From Planctomycetota bacterium (lineage in GTDB: Bacteria > Planctomycetota > Phycisphaerae > Sedimentisphaerales > Anaerohalosphaeraceae), in assembly GCA_030637065.1 (NCBI GenBank), contig DAOVVQ010000112.1:1-11054 (forward strand): a DNA stretch of 11,054 nucleotides, written 5' to 3'. Made by a program: the position numbers and the translations under genes. This document shows positions 1 through 7,282 of this stretch, piece after piece (position 1 is the first letter of the stretch; each line of letters opens with the position of its first letter). The notes under the pieces were generated by a model. The model was not told the origin of the DNA and ran no database searches. It saw only the letters and a program-made list of their open reading frames with translations.

Positions 1-23
1 CGAATTTCCAGAAAGGAAAAGAA

Positions 24-1472
24 ATGGAAAGACGTGATTTTTTGAAGACGTGTGTGGCTGCGGCTGCGAGCGGTGTGATGCTTTCCAACCGTGAGATGAA
101 TGTCAAGGTTGGCCGGCGGCCCAATGTCCTGTTCGTCCTCGTCGACGACCAGCGTAATGATTCTTTAGGCTGTGCTGGCCATCCCTTTATCCAGACCCCC
201 AATGTAGACCGGCTTGCCCGAAACGGGGTTCGTTTCGAGAATATGTTCGTCTCGACGTCGATCTGCATGGCCAGCCGGGCCTGCATCTTTACCGGCCTGA
301 CCGAACGCAGCCACGGATACACCGGCGGCGGCTCGCCCGTCATCTCAAAAGATATCGATACCAGCTTTCCCGTCCTGCTCCGCAAGGAAGGGTACAGGAC
401 CGGCTTTTTCGGCAAGCAGCATGTGAGATTTGTAGACGGCGCCGGCGAAATGGACAGAATGTTCGATACGCACGAAGTCATCTTCCGTAATCCATATTTC
501 AAGCAGCAGCCGGACGGCTCTTTGCGCCATACCGCTGAGCTTATCGGCGACAGGTCCATTGAGTTTCTGGAATCTCAGCCCGACGACAAGCCATTCTTTT
601 TGTATATGAGTTTCAATATCTCGCACGCCGAAGATAAAGACAAAGAGCCCGGTATCGGTCATTTTCCGTGGCCAAAAGCCGAGGACGGCATGTATGAAAA
701 CATCCAGCCGTCCGAGCCCGACCTTTCAGCCCCTGAGTACTTCGACTGCCAGCCCGATTTTATGAAGGAATCGACGAATCGCGAGCGTTTCTTCTGGCGA
801 TGGGATACGCCCGAGAAATACGCGACTAACATGCGGGCATATTACCGGATGCTTACGGGGATGGACAGGATCGTCGGCCGGGTGACGAAGGCCCTGGAAG
901 AAAACGGAATGGCTGATAACACTATCGTGATCTATTCTGCTGACAACGGTTACTATATGGGCAACCGAGGCTTTGCCGGCAAATGGACTCACTTCGATGA
1001 ATCGCTCCGTGTGCCGCTGATCATTTACGACCCACGTATGCCAAAGAACAATAGAAACCGCGTCGCACAACCGATGGCCCTGAACCTTGACATAACCTCA
1101 ACAATCCTCGACGAATGCGGCATTGAGGAGCCATCAAAATATCAGGGCAGGAGCCTGGTCCCGATCCTGAATGGAAAGACTCCGAGTAACTGGCGTAAAG
1201 ATGTTTATAACGAGCACCATAAAGATAAACAGCCTAAATGGTACGGCGTGCGGGGGCAGAGATATACTTATGCGAATTATTACGAAGAAAATACCGAGCT
1301 GCTTTATGATCTGGAAACCGATCCTACTCAACTGCATAATCTGGCGGACAAGCCGGAGCACAAGGCTGTTCTGGCAGAAATGCGGGACCGAAGCCGGGAA
1401 TATGTCGAGATGTACACCCGCCCGGAGATCGAGGAGCATAAAAAGCGGTGGGAACTGAAAAAGAAGACATAG
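24..1472 (+). CDS. Type I (S1) sulfatase with Tat-type leader (sulfatase 1)
   Basis: Secreted sulfate-ester hydrolase of the alkaline-phosphatase superfamily, 482 aa, normal family length. Seen: a twin-arginine leader (R3-R4-D-F-L-K, then an Ala-rich hydrophobic run to about residue 20); metal ligands in VDDQ (D41, D42); the formylglycine site C81-M-A-S-R85 followed by FTG at 89-91; GKQH (K131, H133); H201 in NISHAE; D307-N308 in SADNG; and K320 in the FAGKW segment. The C-terminal subdomain with the LYDLETDP-type strand lies near 428-435. All catalytic positions appear intact. The motif has Ala where CxPSR has Pro, a variant that formylglycine-generating systems are known to accept. The start is supported by AAAGG at 12-16, seven bases upstream. 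The GH97 gene begins 15 bases after its stop, so the two are probably co-transcribed. The sulfatase subfamily and substrate cannot be fixed from sequence alone. The upstream neighbour lies outside the window. Confidence 0.93.
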   Translation: MERRDFLKTCVAAAASGVMLSNREMNVKVGRRPNVLFVLVDDQRNDSLGCAGHPFIQTPNVDRLARNGVRFENMFVSTSICMASRACIFTGLTERSHGYTGGGSPVISKDIDTSFPVLLRKEGYRTGFFGKQHVRFVDGAGEMDRMFDTHEVIFRNPYFKQQPDGSLRHTAELIGDRSIEFLESQPDDKPFFLYMSFNISHAEDKDKEPGIGHFPWPKAEDGMYENIQPSEPDLSAPEYFDCQPDFMKESTNRERFFWRWDTPEKYATNMRAYYRMLTGMDRIVGRVTKALEENGMADNTIVIYSADNGYYMGNRGFAGKWTHFDESLRVPLIIYDPRMPKNNRNRVAQPMALNLDITSTILDECGIEEPSKYQGRSLVPILNGKTPSNWRKDVYNEHHKDKQPKWYGVRGQRYTYANYYEENTELLYDLETDPTQLHNLADKPEHKAVLAEMRDRSREYVEMYTRPEIEEHKKRWELKKKT

Positions 1473-1487
1473 TAAGAGAGCAAAAGG

Positions 1488-3458
1488 ATGAAACGTGACA
1501 GAGGCCGGCAATGGCTTTTATCGATCATATTCTTATTCGCCGCCCTGGCGGTTTGTCCGGCTGAGGGTGCCCTGACGCAGATCGAAAGCCCGGATAAGAA
1601 TGTGACAGTTACGGTCTATACGGGCAAAAACGGCCACCTGACAATGCAGGTTAGTCGTGGCGGTGCAACGATCCTTCAGCCGTCGAGGGCCGGCATTATT
1701 GTCGGCGGAACGGATCTGGGCGAAAATGCGACCATCGAAAAGGGCAAAAGATACTCGATTGATGAAACCTATCCGTGGCGAGGCGATCACTCCGTTGCGG
1801 TCAATCGCTGCAACGGTGCGAAGATCGCGCTTAGAACGGATAATTTCAGGTGGCAGATGGACGTGCGGGCCTATGACGATGGGGCAGCTTTTATGTATTC
1901 GTATGATGCCGGGAGATCGACATTGTTCGGCGGCGAATCGACGGTTCTGTGCTTCGATGATTCGCTGCGGGCCAAATATATGCGTCACAGCATGAGCGAA
2001 GAAAGCCGGGTTTATTCCGGCGCGGTAACGGATGTATACGATAAAACCAAAACGAAGCTGACGATGCCGCCGCTGCTGCTGTATCCTGACGATACATCCG
2101 GCTATATCGCGATCCTCGAGGGCGGCGGTATTAATTTTCACGGATATGCCCTGCAAGCCGTCGGAGGCGGCAAATTCAGGGTTGTTTATGTCGAGAAACC
2201 GGATGGATGGCGGGTCAAGGGGCCTGTCGCCACAGCGTGGAAGATCATTTGCAGCGTCGATAGCTTAAATGAACTGACAAATTGTGATCTCATCGCCAAC
2301 GTCTGCCCGCCGCCGGACCCGAAACTTTTTCCAAGGGGTTTAAATGAGGATTGGATCAAACCGGGCAAGAGCACCTGGAATTGGTGGGCCCGGCTGTCTA
2401 ATGATCACGAAACGCAGATGATGCTGGTGGATAAGGCAGCCGAAATGGGAGCCCAATACCATCTCGTCGATATCGGATGGGATCAGGGCAAAACGTGGCA
2501 GGATGAGACGAGGGACCCGTATGATTATCTAAAGCTGCTCTGTGACTATGCCGCGAAAAAGGACGTCGGAATATTTGCGTGGAAATGTTCGGATGTGAGT
2601 TTGAATCTTGAATTGCAGGGTTCTCCGGACAGTAAGTTCTGGAACTTAAAGCCGGTGCAGGTCAGTCAAAATCTCGATGAAATGCGGGCGGAGATCAAAC
2701 GTATTGCCGATGCGGGGGCCAGGGGCATCAAGCTGGATTATATTCAAAGTGAGAATTCCAAATGGAAGACTTACATGGAAAACTTTCTCAAGGTCTGTGC
2801 CGAACACAAACTTATGGTCGACTTCCACGGATGCCCCATACCAGCCGGAGAATCCCGCACCTATCCCAATGAGGTCACGCGCGAAGCTATCTATGGCGGA
2901 GAGAAGCTTCGGGGCGGCGGCGGAGCGGCAAAAATGCCCACAGCCGCCTATATAGACCTGACATTTACCAGAATGCTCGCCGGCCATGCGGATTATACGC
3001 CGGGTATTTTTAATCCCGAAAACGGCAAAGGATTTACGCATTCGATGCAGTTGGCCTCGGCTGTGATACTCACCTCGCCTTATTTGTGCTGGGCCGATCA
3101 TCCCGATAATTATCTGGCAAGTGACGCCATCGAGATCATTCGCACGCTGCCGACCGTCTGGGATGAGACGATCGTGATGGATGGGTCGGCTCTCGATAAA
3201 CTGGTTGTCTTCGCCCGCAGAAACGGAAAAAACTGGTACGCAGCCGCGATCAACGGCTATGCCGACAAGCGGCAGGATTACGATCTGGACCTGAGTTTTT
3301 TGGGTAAGGGTAATTACGAGGCGTTTATTTGTAAGGATAACCTGCAAAGCGGTTCTTATCCTGTCGAAACAGAAGAGCGAAAAGTAAACGCCGGCGATAC
3401 ATTAAATATGGCTATGTTGCCAAGCGGTGGCTTTGTGATCAGGCTTACCGCGAAATAA
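1488..3458 (+). CDS. Glycoside hydrolase family 97, probable retaining alpha-galactosidase type
   Basis: Secreted alpha-glycosidase of 656 aa, close in length to the Bacteroides GH97 alpha-galactosidase. Seen: a Sec signal (basic MKRDRGR, hydrophobic to about residue 23, likely cut after AEG27); an N-terminal beta-sandwich typical of GH97 (about 28-280); the (beta/alpha)8 barrel beginning near WNWWARL (297-303) with LVDIGWD (326-332); GIKLDYI with D417; MVDFHG (443-448); NEVTREAIYGGE (461-472); and a C-terminal beta domain (about 560-656). Family knowledge: inverting GH97 members such as SusB lack this barrel Asp, while retaining alpha-galactosidase members use it as nucleophile with a Glu about 55 residues on. 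D417 and E472 match that spacing, so a retaining enzyme is inferred; alpha-galactose is the most likely but unproven substrate. A purine-rich AAGAGAG at 1474-1480 lies seven bases before the ATG. C23 is preceded by LAV, not a good lipobox, so a lipoprotein is unlikely. It sits between two sulfatases, which suggests a sulfated substrate. Confidence 0.92.
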   Translation: MKRDRGRQWLLSIIFLFAALAVCPAEGALTQIESPDKNVTVTVYTGKNGHLTMQVSRGGATILQPSRAGIIVGGTDLGENATIEKGKRYSIDETYPWRGDHSVAVNRCNGAKIALRTDNFRWQMDVRAYDDGAAFMYSYDAGRSTLFGGESTVLCFDDSLRAKYMRHSMSEESRVYSGAVTDVYDKTKTKLTMPPLLLYPDDTSGYIAILEGGGINFHGYALQAVGGGKFRVVYVEKPDGWRVKGPVATAWKIICSVDSLNELTNCDLIANVCPPPDPKLFPRGLNEDWIKPGKSTWNWWARLSNDHETQMMLVDKAAEMGAQYHLVDIGWDQGKTWQDETRDPYDYLKLLCDYAAKKDVGIFAWKCSDVSLNLELQGSPDSKFWNLKPVQVSQNLDEMRAEIKRIADAGARGIKLDYIQSENSKWKTYMENFLKVCAEHKLMVDFHGCPIPAGESRTYPNEVTREAIYGGEKLRGGGGAAKMPTAAYIDLTFTRMLAGHADYTPGIFNPENGKGFTHSMQLASAVILTSPYLCWADHPDNYLASDAIEIIRTLPTVWDETIVMDGSALDKLVVFARRNGKNWYAAAINGYADKRQDYDLDLSFLGKGNYEAFICKDNLQSGSYPVETEERKVNAGDTLNMAMLPSGGFVIRLTAK

Positions 3459-3503
3459 AGGCTTAAACAGATAATACAAGTTAATATAAAAAGGAAAACC
3501 ACG

Positions 3504-5516
3504 ATGAAATCAGGCAAAATGATAATAGCGATCCTTCTCTTGTCCATGTCAGGTCCTTTATTTGCCGGGCCACCGCGTCCTAATATCCTTGTCATCCTTA
3601 CCGACGATCTCGGGTTCTCCGATCTGGGCTGTTACGGTTCGGAGATCGCCACGCCGACGCTTGATGGCTTAGCGGCGGGAGGGCTGCGGTTTACGCAGTT
3701 TTACAACACAGCTAAATGCCATTCCTCGCGAGTGAGCCTGCTGTCGGGGCGATGGTGTCGCCAGGCCGGCGATACGAAAATGAACCGAGCCGTAACGGTC
3801 GCCGAAACATTAGGCCGGGGCGGCTACTTCACAGCCATGGCCGGCAAATGGCACCTGAGCGCAGAGCCGACCGACTTTGGCTTTGATCGCTACTTCGGCC
3901 ACCTTTCGGGGGCCTGCAACTACTATAAAGGCGACAACACCTTCCGGCTGAATGGCGAGAAATGGACCGTCCCCGAAAAGGATTTCTACACGACGGTCGC
4001 CAACGTTGACTTCGCCCTCGGCTTCCTCAACGAGGCCCGCCAGGCGAAAAAGCCCTGGTTTCTTTATGTCGCCTTCAATGCCCCCCATGCCCCGGTTCAG
4101 CCGTTAGAGAAGGATTATCGCCGATACCTCGGAAAGTATGAGGGCGGCTGGGACAAGCTACGCGAGACACGCGCCAAGAAACAGATAAAACTGGGACTTT
4201 TCGCTGCCGATGTAAAGCCCTCCTTGCGACCGGAGCACGTCCCGGCGTGGACGGAACTTTCGCCGGAGATGCGTTCGTTGGAGAGCCGCCGCATGGCCGC
4301 GTATGCCGCCCTGATCGACCGGGTCGACCGCGAAGTGGGCCGCCTGGTTCTGGACCTCGAGCGCAACGGCGAACTGGATAATACGATCATCCTCTTCTTT
4401 TCCGATAACGGCGCCTGCTCGTTTGGCAACATCAGCGGCCAACTCAGCGGCGAGCCATACGACCCCGATGTCAGATGGAATGACTGCACCGGCTGGGCCT
4501 GGGCACGCAACAGCCCGTTTCGCTTCTATAAGCAGAACCAGTTCGAGGGCGGTATTGCCACGCCGGCGATCGTGCATTGGCCCGCCGGCCTGAAGACCAA
4601 ACCCGGCGCACTGGTCCATACGCCGGCGCATCTCGTCGACGTACTGCCAACGCTGGCCGAGGTCGCCAGGGTCGACATACCAAAGAAATGGCCCAACCGC
4701 GAGCCGACGCCACTGGCAGGCGTCTCGCTGGCCCCGATCCTGGCTGGGGGGAGCCTCGATTCGCGTCCGCCGATCCATCTGCTATTCGGCAGCGACCGCG
4801 GCCTGAGAGACGGCGACTGGAAACTGGTCAGCTTCCGCAGCGAGCCGTGGGAGCTTTACAACATCGCCGCCGACCGCACCGAGCTAAACAACCTCGCCGC
4901 AAAATACCCCGAGATCGCCCGGCGGATGGAAAAACAATGGCACGACATGGCGGAAAATGTTCTCATGGCGTCGCAGAAGGACACCGCCAGCGTCGCTGCA
5001 ACTGCAACCGGATACCATAATGACAGATGGACGCTCTACGATTCTCCCGGAGCGAAGAGTTTTTTTGACGGCGATAAGGAGCCGGCGCGCAAACCGAGAT
5101 CTTCGGCTAAACAGAAAAGCATCCGCGCCCGCAAGGGTACAGAGATGCAGATCGACGACGGCCAGCTCGTGCTCGAATGCAGCGGCGACGATCCGGGGCT
5201 TGCCTTTCAAACATTGGGGCTTGAGGCCGACGCCGCCGGTCCGTATACGCTCCATTTCCGCGTCCAAAGCCACGCCGACGGCGGCGGAGAGATTTTTTGG
5301 ACAACCGATAAGCAAACAATACTGCCCAAGGGTGGACACCTCGAATTTCCGGTCGAGCACGGTGGCAAATGGCAAAACTTCGCCTTGAAGATACCCGAGC
5401 GGAAACGCCTCTATGGCTTGCGGCTTGACCCTTGCGCCTCAGCCGGACAGGTCCGCATCGAGGGGCTGATGCTAAAGGACGCCTCGGGCAATATCCTGAA
5501 AAGCTGGCCCGAATAA
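3504..5516 (+). CDS. Type I (S1) sulfatase with C-terminal beta-rich extension (sulfatase 2)
   Basis: Secreted arylsulfatase-like enzyme of 670 aa, longer than the usual 450-550 aa because of an added C-terminal domain. Seen: a Sec signal (MKSGKM, then hydrophobic; likely cut after LFA21); LTDDLGF (D34, D35); the formylglycine site C72-H-S-S-R76 followed by LLSG (79-82); AGKWH (K115, H117); APH with H195; SDNG (D301, N302); K343 in FYKQNQ; and the WELYNIAADRTE strand (449-460). The sulfatase fold ends near 490. A basic linker (about 522-545) follows, then a 120-residue domain (about 546-668) containing EIFWTTDK and LRLDPCA segments, which looks like a jelly-roll ligand-binding module. The odd point is Ser at the Pro/Ala position of the CxPSR motif; the remaining active-site residues look intact. 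AAGGA-type RBS at about 3490-3495. Spacers of 45 bases upstream and 38 downstream suit an operon. Substrate unknown. Confidence 0.92.
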   Translation: MKSGKMIIAILLLSMSGPLFAGPPRPNILVILTDDLGFSDLGCYGSEIATPTLDGLAAGGLRFTQFYNTAKCHSSRVSLLSGRWCRQAGDTKMNRAVTVAETLGRGGYFTAMAGKWHLSAEPTDFGFDRYFGHLSGACNYYKGDNTFRLNGEKWTVPEKDFYTTVANVDFALGFLNEARQAKKPWFLYVAFNAPHAPVQPLEKDYRRYLGKYEGGWDKLRETRAKKQIKLGLFAADVKPSLRPEHVPAWTELSPEMRSLESRRMAAYAALIDRVDREVGRLVLDLERNGELDNTIILFFSDNGACSFGNISGQLSGEPYDPDVRWNDCTGWAWARNSPFRFYKQNQFEGGIATPAIVHWPAGLKTKPGALVHTPAHLVDVLPTLAEVARVDIPKKWPNREPTPLAGVSLAPILAGGSLDSRPPIHLLFGSDRGLRDGDWKLVSFRSEPWELYNIAADRTELNNLAAKYPEIARRMEKQWHDMAENVLMASQKDTASVAATATGYHNDRWTLYDSPGAKSFFDGDKEPARKPRSSAKQKSIRARKGTEMQIDDGQLVLECSGDDPGLAFQTLGLEADAAGPYTLHFRVQSHADGGGEIFWTTDKQTILPKGGHLEFPVEHGGKWQNFALKIPERKRLYGLRLDPCASAGQVRIEGLMLKDASGNILKSWPE

Positions 5517-5546
5517 TCTTTGATAATCGAGAGATCGCTTCTATGT

Positions 5547-5553
5547 GAGGGGA
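5547..5553 (+). promoter_or_regulatory. Ribosome binding site deciding the sulfatase 3 start
   Basis: GAGGGGA lies two to four bases before the ATG at 5555 but eight to ten before the ATG at 5561, the usual spacing. Starting at 5561 also yields a leader almost identical to that of sulfatase 1 (MDRRDFLK versus MERRDFLK). Confidence 0.6.
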
Positions 5554-5560
5554 AATGAAA

Positions 5561-7180
5561 ATGGATCGGCGTGATTTTTTGAAAACTGTCGCAGGTGCGG
5601 CCTTGCTGTCCAACGAGTCGCTACGGGTCGGGTTCAGTACCACCAAAAAACCCAATATCCTCTGGATAGTCAGCGAAGACAACAGCCCGCTTCTGGGTTG
5701 TTACGGCGACACCTTCGCGACTACGCCCAATCTCGATAACCTGGCGACCGAATCCGTCGTTTACGATAACGCGTTCGCCAACGCCCCGGTCTGCGCACCG
5801 ACGCGGTTTACGATCGTCACCGGCATGTACGCCTCTGCGATGGGCACTCACAACATGCGGAGCCGATACGCGATACCCGGGTCCATCCTGCCCTACCCCC
5901 ATTACCTGCGAAAGGCCGGCTACTACTGCACCAATCCGGGCAAGACCGACTACAATTTCGAGACGAGCGACAAGTCGCACTGGGACAGCGGCACCTACAA
6001 AGACCGATTGCCGGGTCAGCCGTTCTTCCACGTCTTCAACACCAACATCAGCCACGAAAGCCGCATCCACAAGAGACAAGATGTCATCCGCCACGATTAC
6101 CTGACCGTCCCCCTTCCGCCCTACCACCCGGACACCACGGAGATACGCAAAGACTGGGCCCAATACTACGACAAGATAGAGGATATGGACCAGGCGGTCG
6201 GCGATGTGCTCGCGGAACTGGAAGCCGATGGGCTTGTCGACGACACGATCGTCTTCTATTACTCCGATCACGGCGGCGTCCTGTGCAGGAGCAAACGCTT
6301 CGTCTACGAAACCGGAACGCATGTGCCGATGATCGTCAGGTTCCCGGAGAAATATAGCCACTTCGCTCCCGGAAGACCCGGAACCCGAACCGACCGCATC
6401 GTCAGCTTTGTCGACCTGGCGCCGACCCTGCTTAGTCTGGCTGGTGTTAAAATTCCCGACTATATGCTGGGCGAGGCCTTTCTCGGCGACCAGCAGGAGG
6501 ACCCCCGCGAATATGCCTACCTCTTCCGCAATCGCATGGACGAGGTGACCGATATGATGCGTGCAATACGCGACAAGAAGTACAGGTACATCAGAAACTA
6601 CATGCCGCACCGTATCTACGGCCAGCATTTAAATTACCTCTGGAAAGCGGCCAACACGCAGTCATGGGAAGCCGAGTACCTGGCGGGCCGATGCAACGAT
6701 GTGCAAAGCATCTTCTGGGAGACAAAGCCGCCCGAGGAGCTTTACGACGTCAAAGCCGATCCGTGGGAGGTTAATAATCTCGCCGGCGACCCGCAATATG
6801 CAGCCACTTTGACAAGAATGCGCGAAGAGACCGGCCGGTGGGTCCGGCAAAATAAAGACGCCGGATTCCTTCCCGAACAGGAGATGGTCGACCGAAGCGA
6901 AGGGACGACGATCTACGACCTTATTCGGCAGGATGGTTTCCCCATCGAAAGGATCATAGAAACCGCGGAGATAGCGAGCATGAGGGATGTCGGCAATCTC
7001 CCCGAGCTGATAAACCGGCTAAGCGACGAAGAAAACGTCGTTCGATACTGGGCTGCGACCGGATGCACGATCCTCGGACCGGCGGCTGGGCCGGCACGGG
7101 AGACCCTGCTGACAATGACAGGAGACCCAAGCGCGGACGTGCGAAGTGCCGTTCAGGAGGCATTAGACGCGACAGTGTGA
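5561..7180 (+). CDS. Type I (S1) sulfatase, sulfamidase-like, with HEAT-like tail (sulfatase 3)
   Basis: Secreted sulfatase of 539 aa from this start. The ATG at 5561 gives MDRRDFLK and puts GAGGGGA (5547-5553) at normal spacing; the in-frame ATG at 5555 adds only Met-Lys and is too close to it. Seen: a Tat motif R3-R4-D-F-L-K; SEDNSP with E39-D40 where most sulfatases have DD; the formylglycine site C78-A-P-T-R82 with VTG (86-88); ISHE (H165); SDHGG (D236, H237); K245 in RSKRF; and ELYDVKADPWEVNNLA (393-408). The SEDxSP opening, DHGG and C-terminal layout recall sulfamidase (N-sulfoglucosamine sulfohydrolase)-like sulfatases common in planctomycetes; this is a family resemblance, not proof of N-sulfate specificity. 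Residues about 474-539 form two HEAT-like helical pairs (LPELINRLSDEENVVRYWAA and the ETLLTMTGDPSADVRSAV segment). Last gene of the first set; a 102-base regulatory-looking spacer follows. Confidence 0.92.
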   Translation: MDRRDFLKTVAGAALLSNESLRVGFSTTKKPNILWIVSEDNSPLLGCYGDTFATTPNLDNLATESVVYDNAFANAPVCAPTRFTIVTGMYASAMGTHNMRSRYAIPGSILPYPHYLRKAGYYCTNPGKTDYNFETSDKSHWDSGTYKDRLPGQPFFHVFNTNISHESRIHKRQDVIRHDYLTVPLPPYHPDTTEIRKDWAQYYDKIEDMDQAVGDVLAELEADGLVDDTIVFYYSDHGGVLCRSKRFVYETGTHVPMIVRFPEKYSHFAPGRPGTRTDRIVSFVDLAPTLLSLAGVKIPDYMLGEAFLGDQQEDPREYAYLFRNRMDEVTDMMRAIRDKKYRYIRNYMPHRIYGQHLNYLWKAANTQSWEAEYLAGRCNDVQSIFWETKPPEELYDVKADPWEVNNLAGDPQYAATLTRMREETGRWVRQNKDAGFLPEQEMVDRSEGTTIYDLIRQDGFPIERIIETAEIASMRDVGNLPELINRLSDEENVVRYWAATGCTILGPAAGPARETLLTMTGDPSADVRSAVQEALDATV

Positions 7181-7184
7181 CCAA

Positions 7185-7214
7185 ATCAGGCTAACCGGCC
7201 TGACCTGATATTTT
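7185..7214 (+). terminator. Weak terminator-like inverted repeat after sulfatase 3
   Basis: Two overlapping perfect stems are possible. ATCAGG (7185-7190) pairs with CCTGAT (7204-7209). Alternatively TCAGGC (7186-7191) pairs with GCCTGA (7198-7203) around a 6-base loop. A short run TTTT (7211-7214) follows. Position, just after the stop of the first gene set, fits a terminator, but the stem is only 6 bp and the T-run is short, so it could be an attenuator-like hairpin or incidental. Confidence 0.4.
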
Positions 7215-7227
7215 CATGGAAATATCA
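7206..7227. promoter_or_regulatory. Candidate operator: 8-6-8 palindrome
   Basis: TGATATTT (7206-7213) and AAATATCA (7220-7227) are perfect inverted repeats around a 6-base centre. A 22-bp dyad overlapping a predicted -35 box (7217-7222) is the arrangement expected for a transcriptional repressor site. Its left arm also shares TGAT with the upstream hairpin. No regulator gene is in the window, so the cognate protein is unknown. Confidence 0.45.
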
Positions 7228-7245
7228 CGACGCCGCTTGTATACT
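7217..7245 (+). promoter_or_regulatory. Candidate sigma-70-type promoter for the fructokinase gene set
   Basis: TGGAAA (7217-7222, four of six to TTGACA) and TATACT (7240-7245, five of six to TATAAT) are separated by exactly 17 bases. A start of transcription near 7252 would leave a leader of about 30 bases before the GTG at 7283. The -35 lies inside the palindrome at 7206-7227. It is a consensus match only, and promoter rules in planctomycetes are less well known. Confidence 0.45.
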
Positions 7246-7272
7246 AATCCCCAGGGAACGGGCATTCTAATC

Positions 7273-7277
7273 AGGAG
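7273..7277 (+). promoter_or_regulatory. Ribosome binding site for the GTG start at 7283
   Basis: AGGAG ends five bases before GTG 7283-7285. The ATG at 7281 is in another frame and meets TGA at once, so it cannot start the gene; the GTG gives the expected PfkB N-terminus (MKLLSFGEVLWD). Confidence 0.65.
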
Positions 7278-7282
7278 TAAAT

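Noticed and set aside
5..19. TTTCC/GGAAA hairpin that could mask the ribosome binding site of sulfatase 1.
   Set aside because: Only five mostly AT pairs; too weak to claim without upstream sequence.
33..46. Fourteen-base identity with 5570-5583 in the leaders of sulfatases 1 and 3.
   Set aside because: Both stretches encode the same RRDFLK Tat motif with the same codons; neighbouring sequence diverges, so no recent duplication or repeat element is implied.
2646..3347. Open frame of 233 codons on the minus strand opposite GH97.
   Set aside because: Fully overlapped by the catalytic domain of GH97, with no recognisable family. It is a shadow frame.
5060..5066. Run of seven T inside sulfatase 2, a possible frameshift site.
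   Set aside because: The reading frame stays open and coherent through it into the C-terminal domain.
5621..6628. Long open frame (335 codons) on the minus strand opposite sulfatase 3.
   Set aside because: It lies wholly inside a gene with full sulfatase motifs, and its translation is low-complexity and without recognisable domains. It is a codon-bias shadow.
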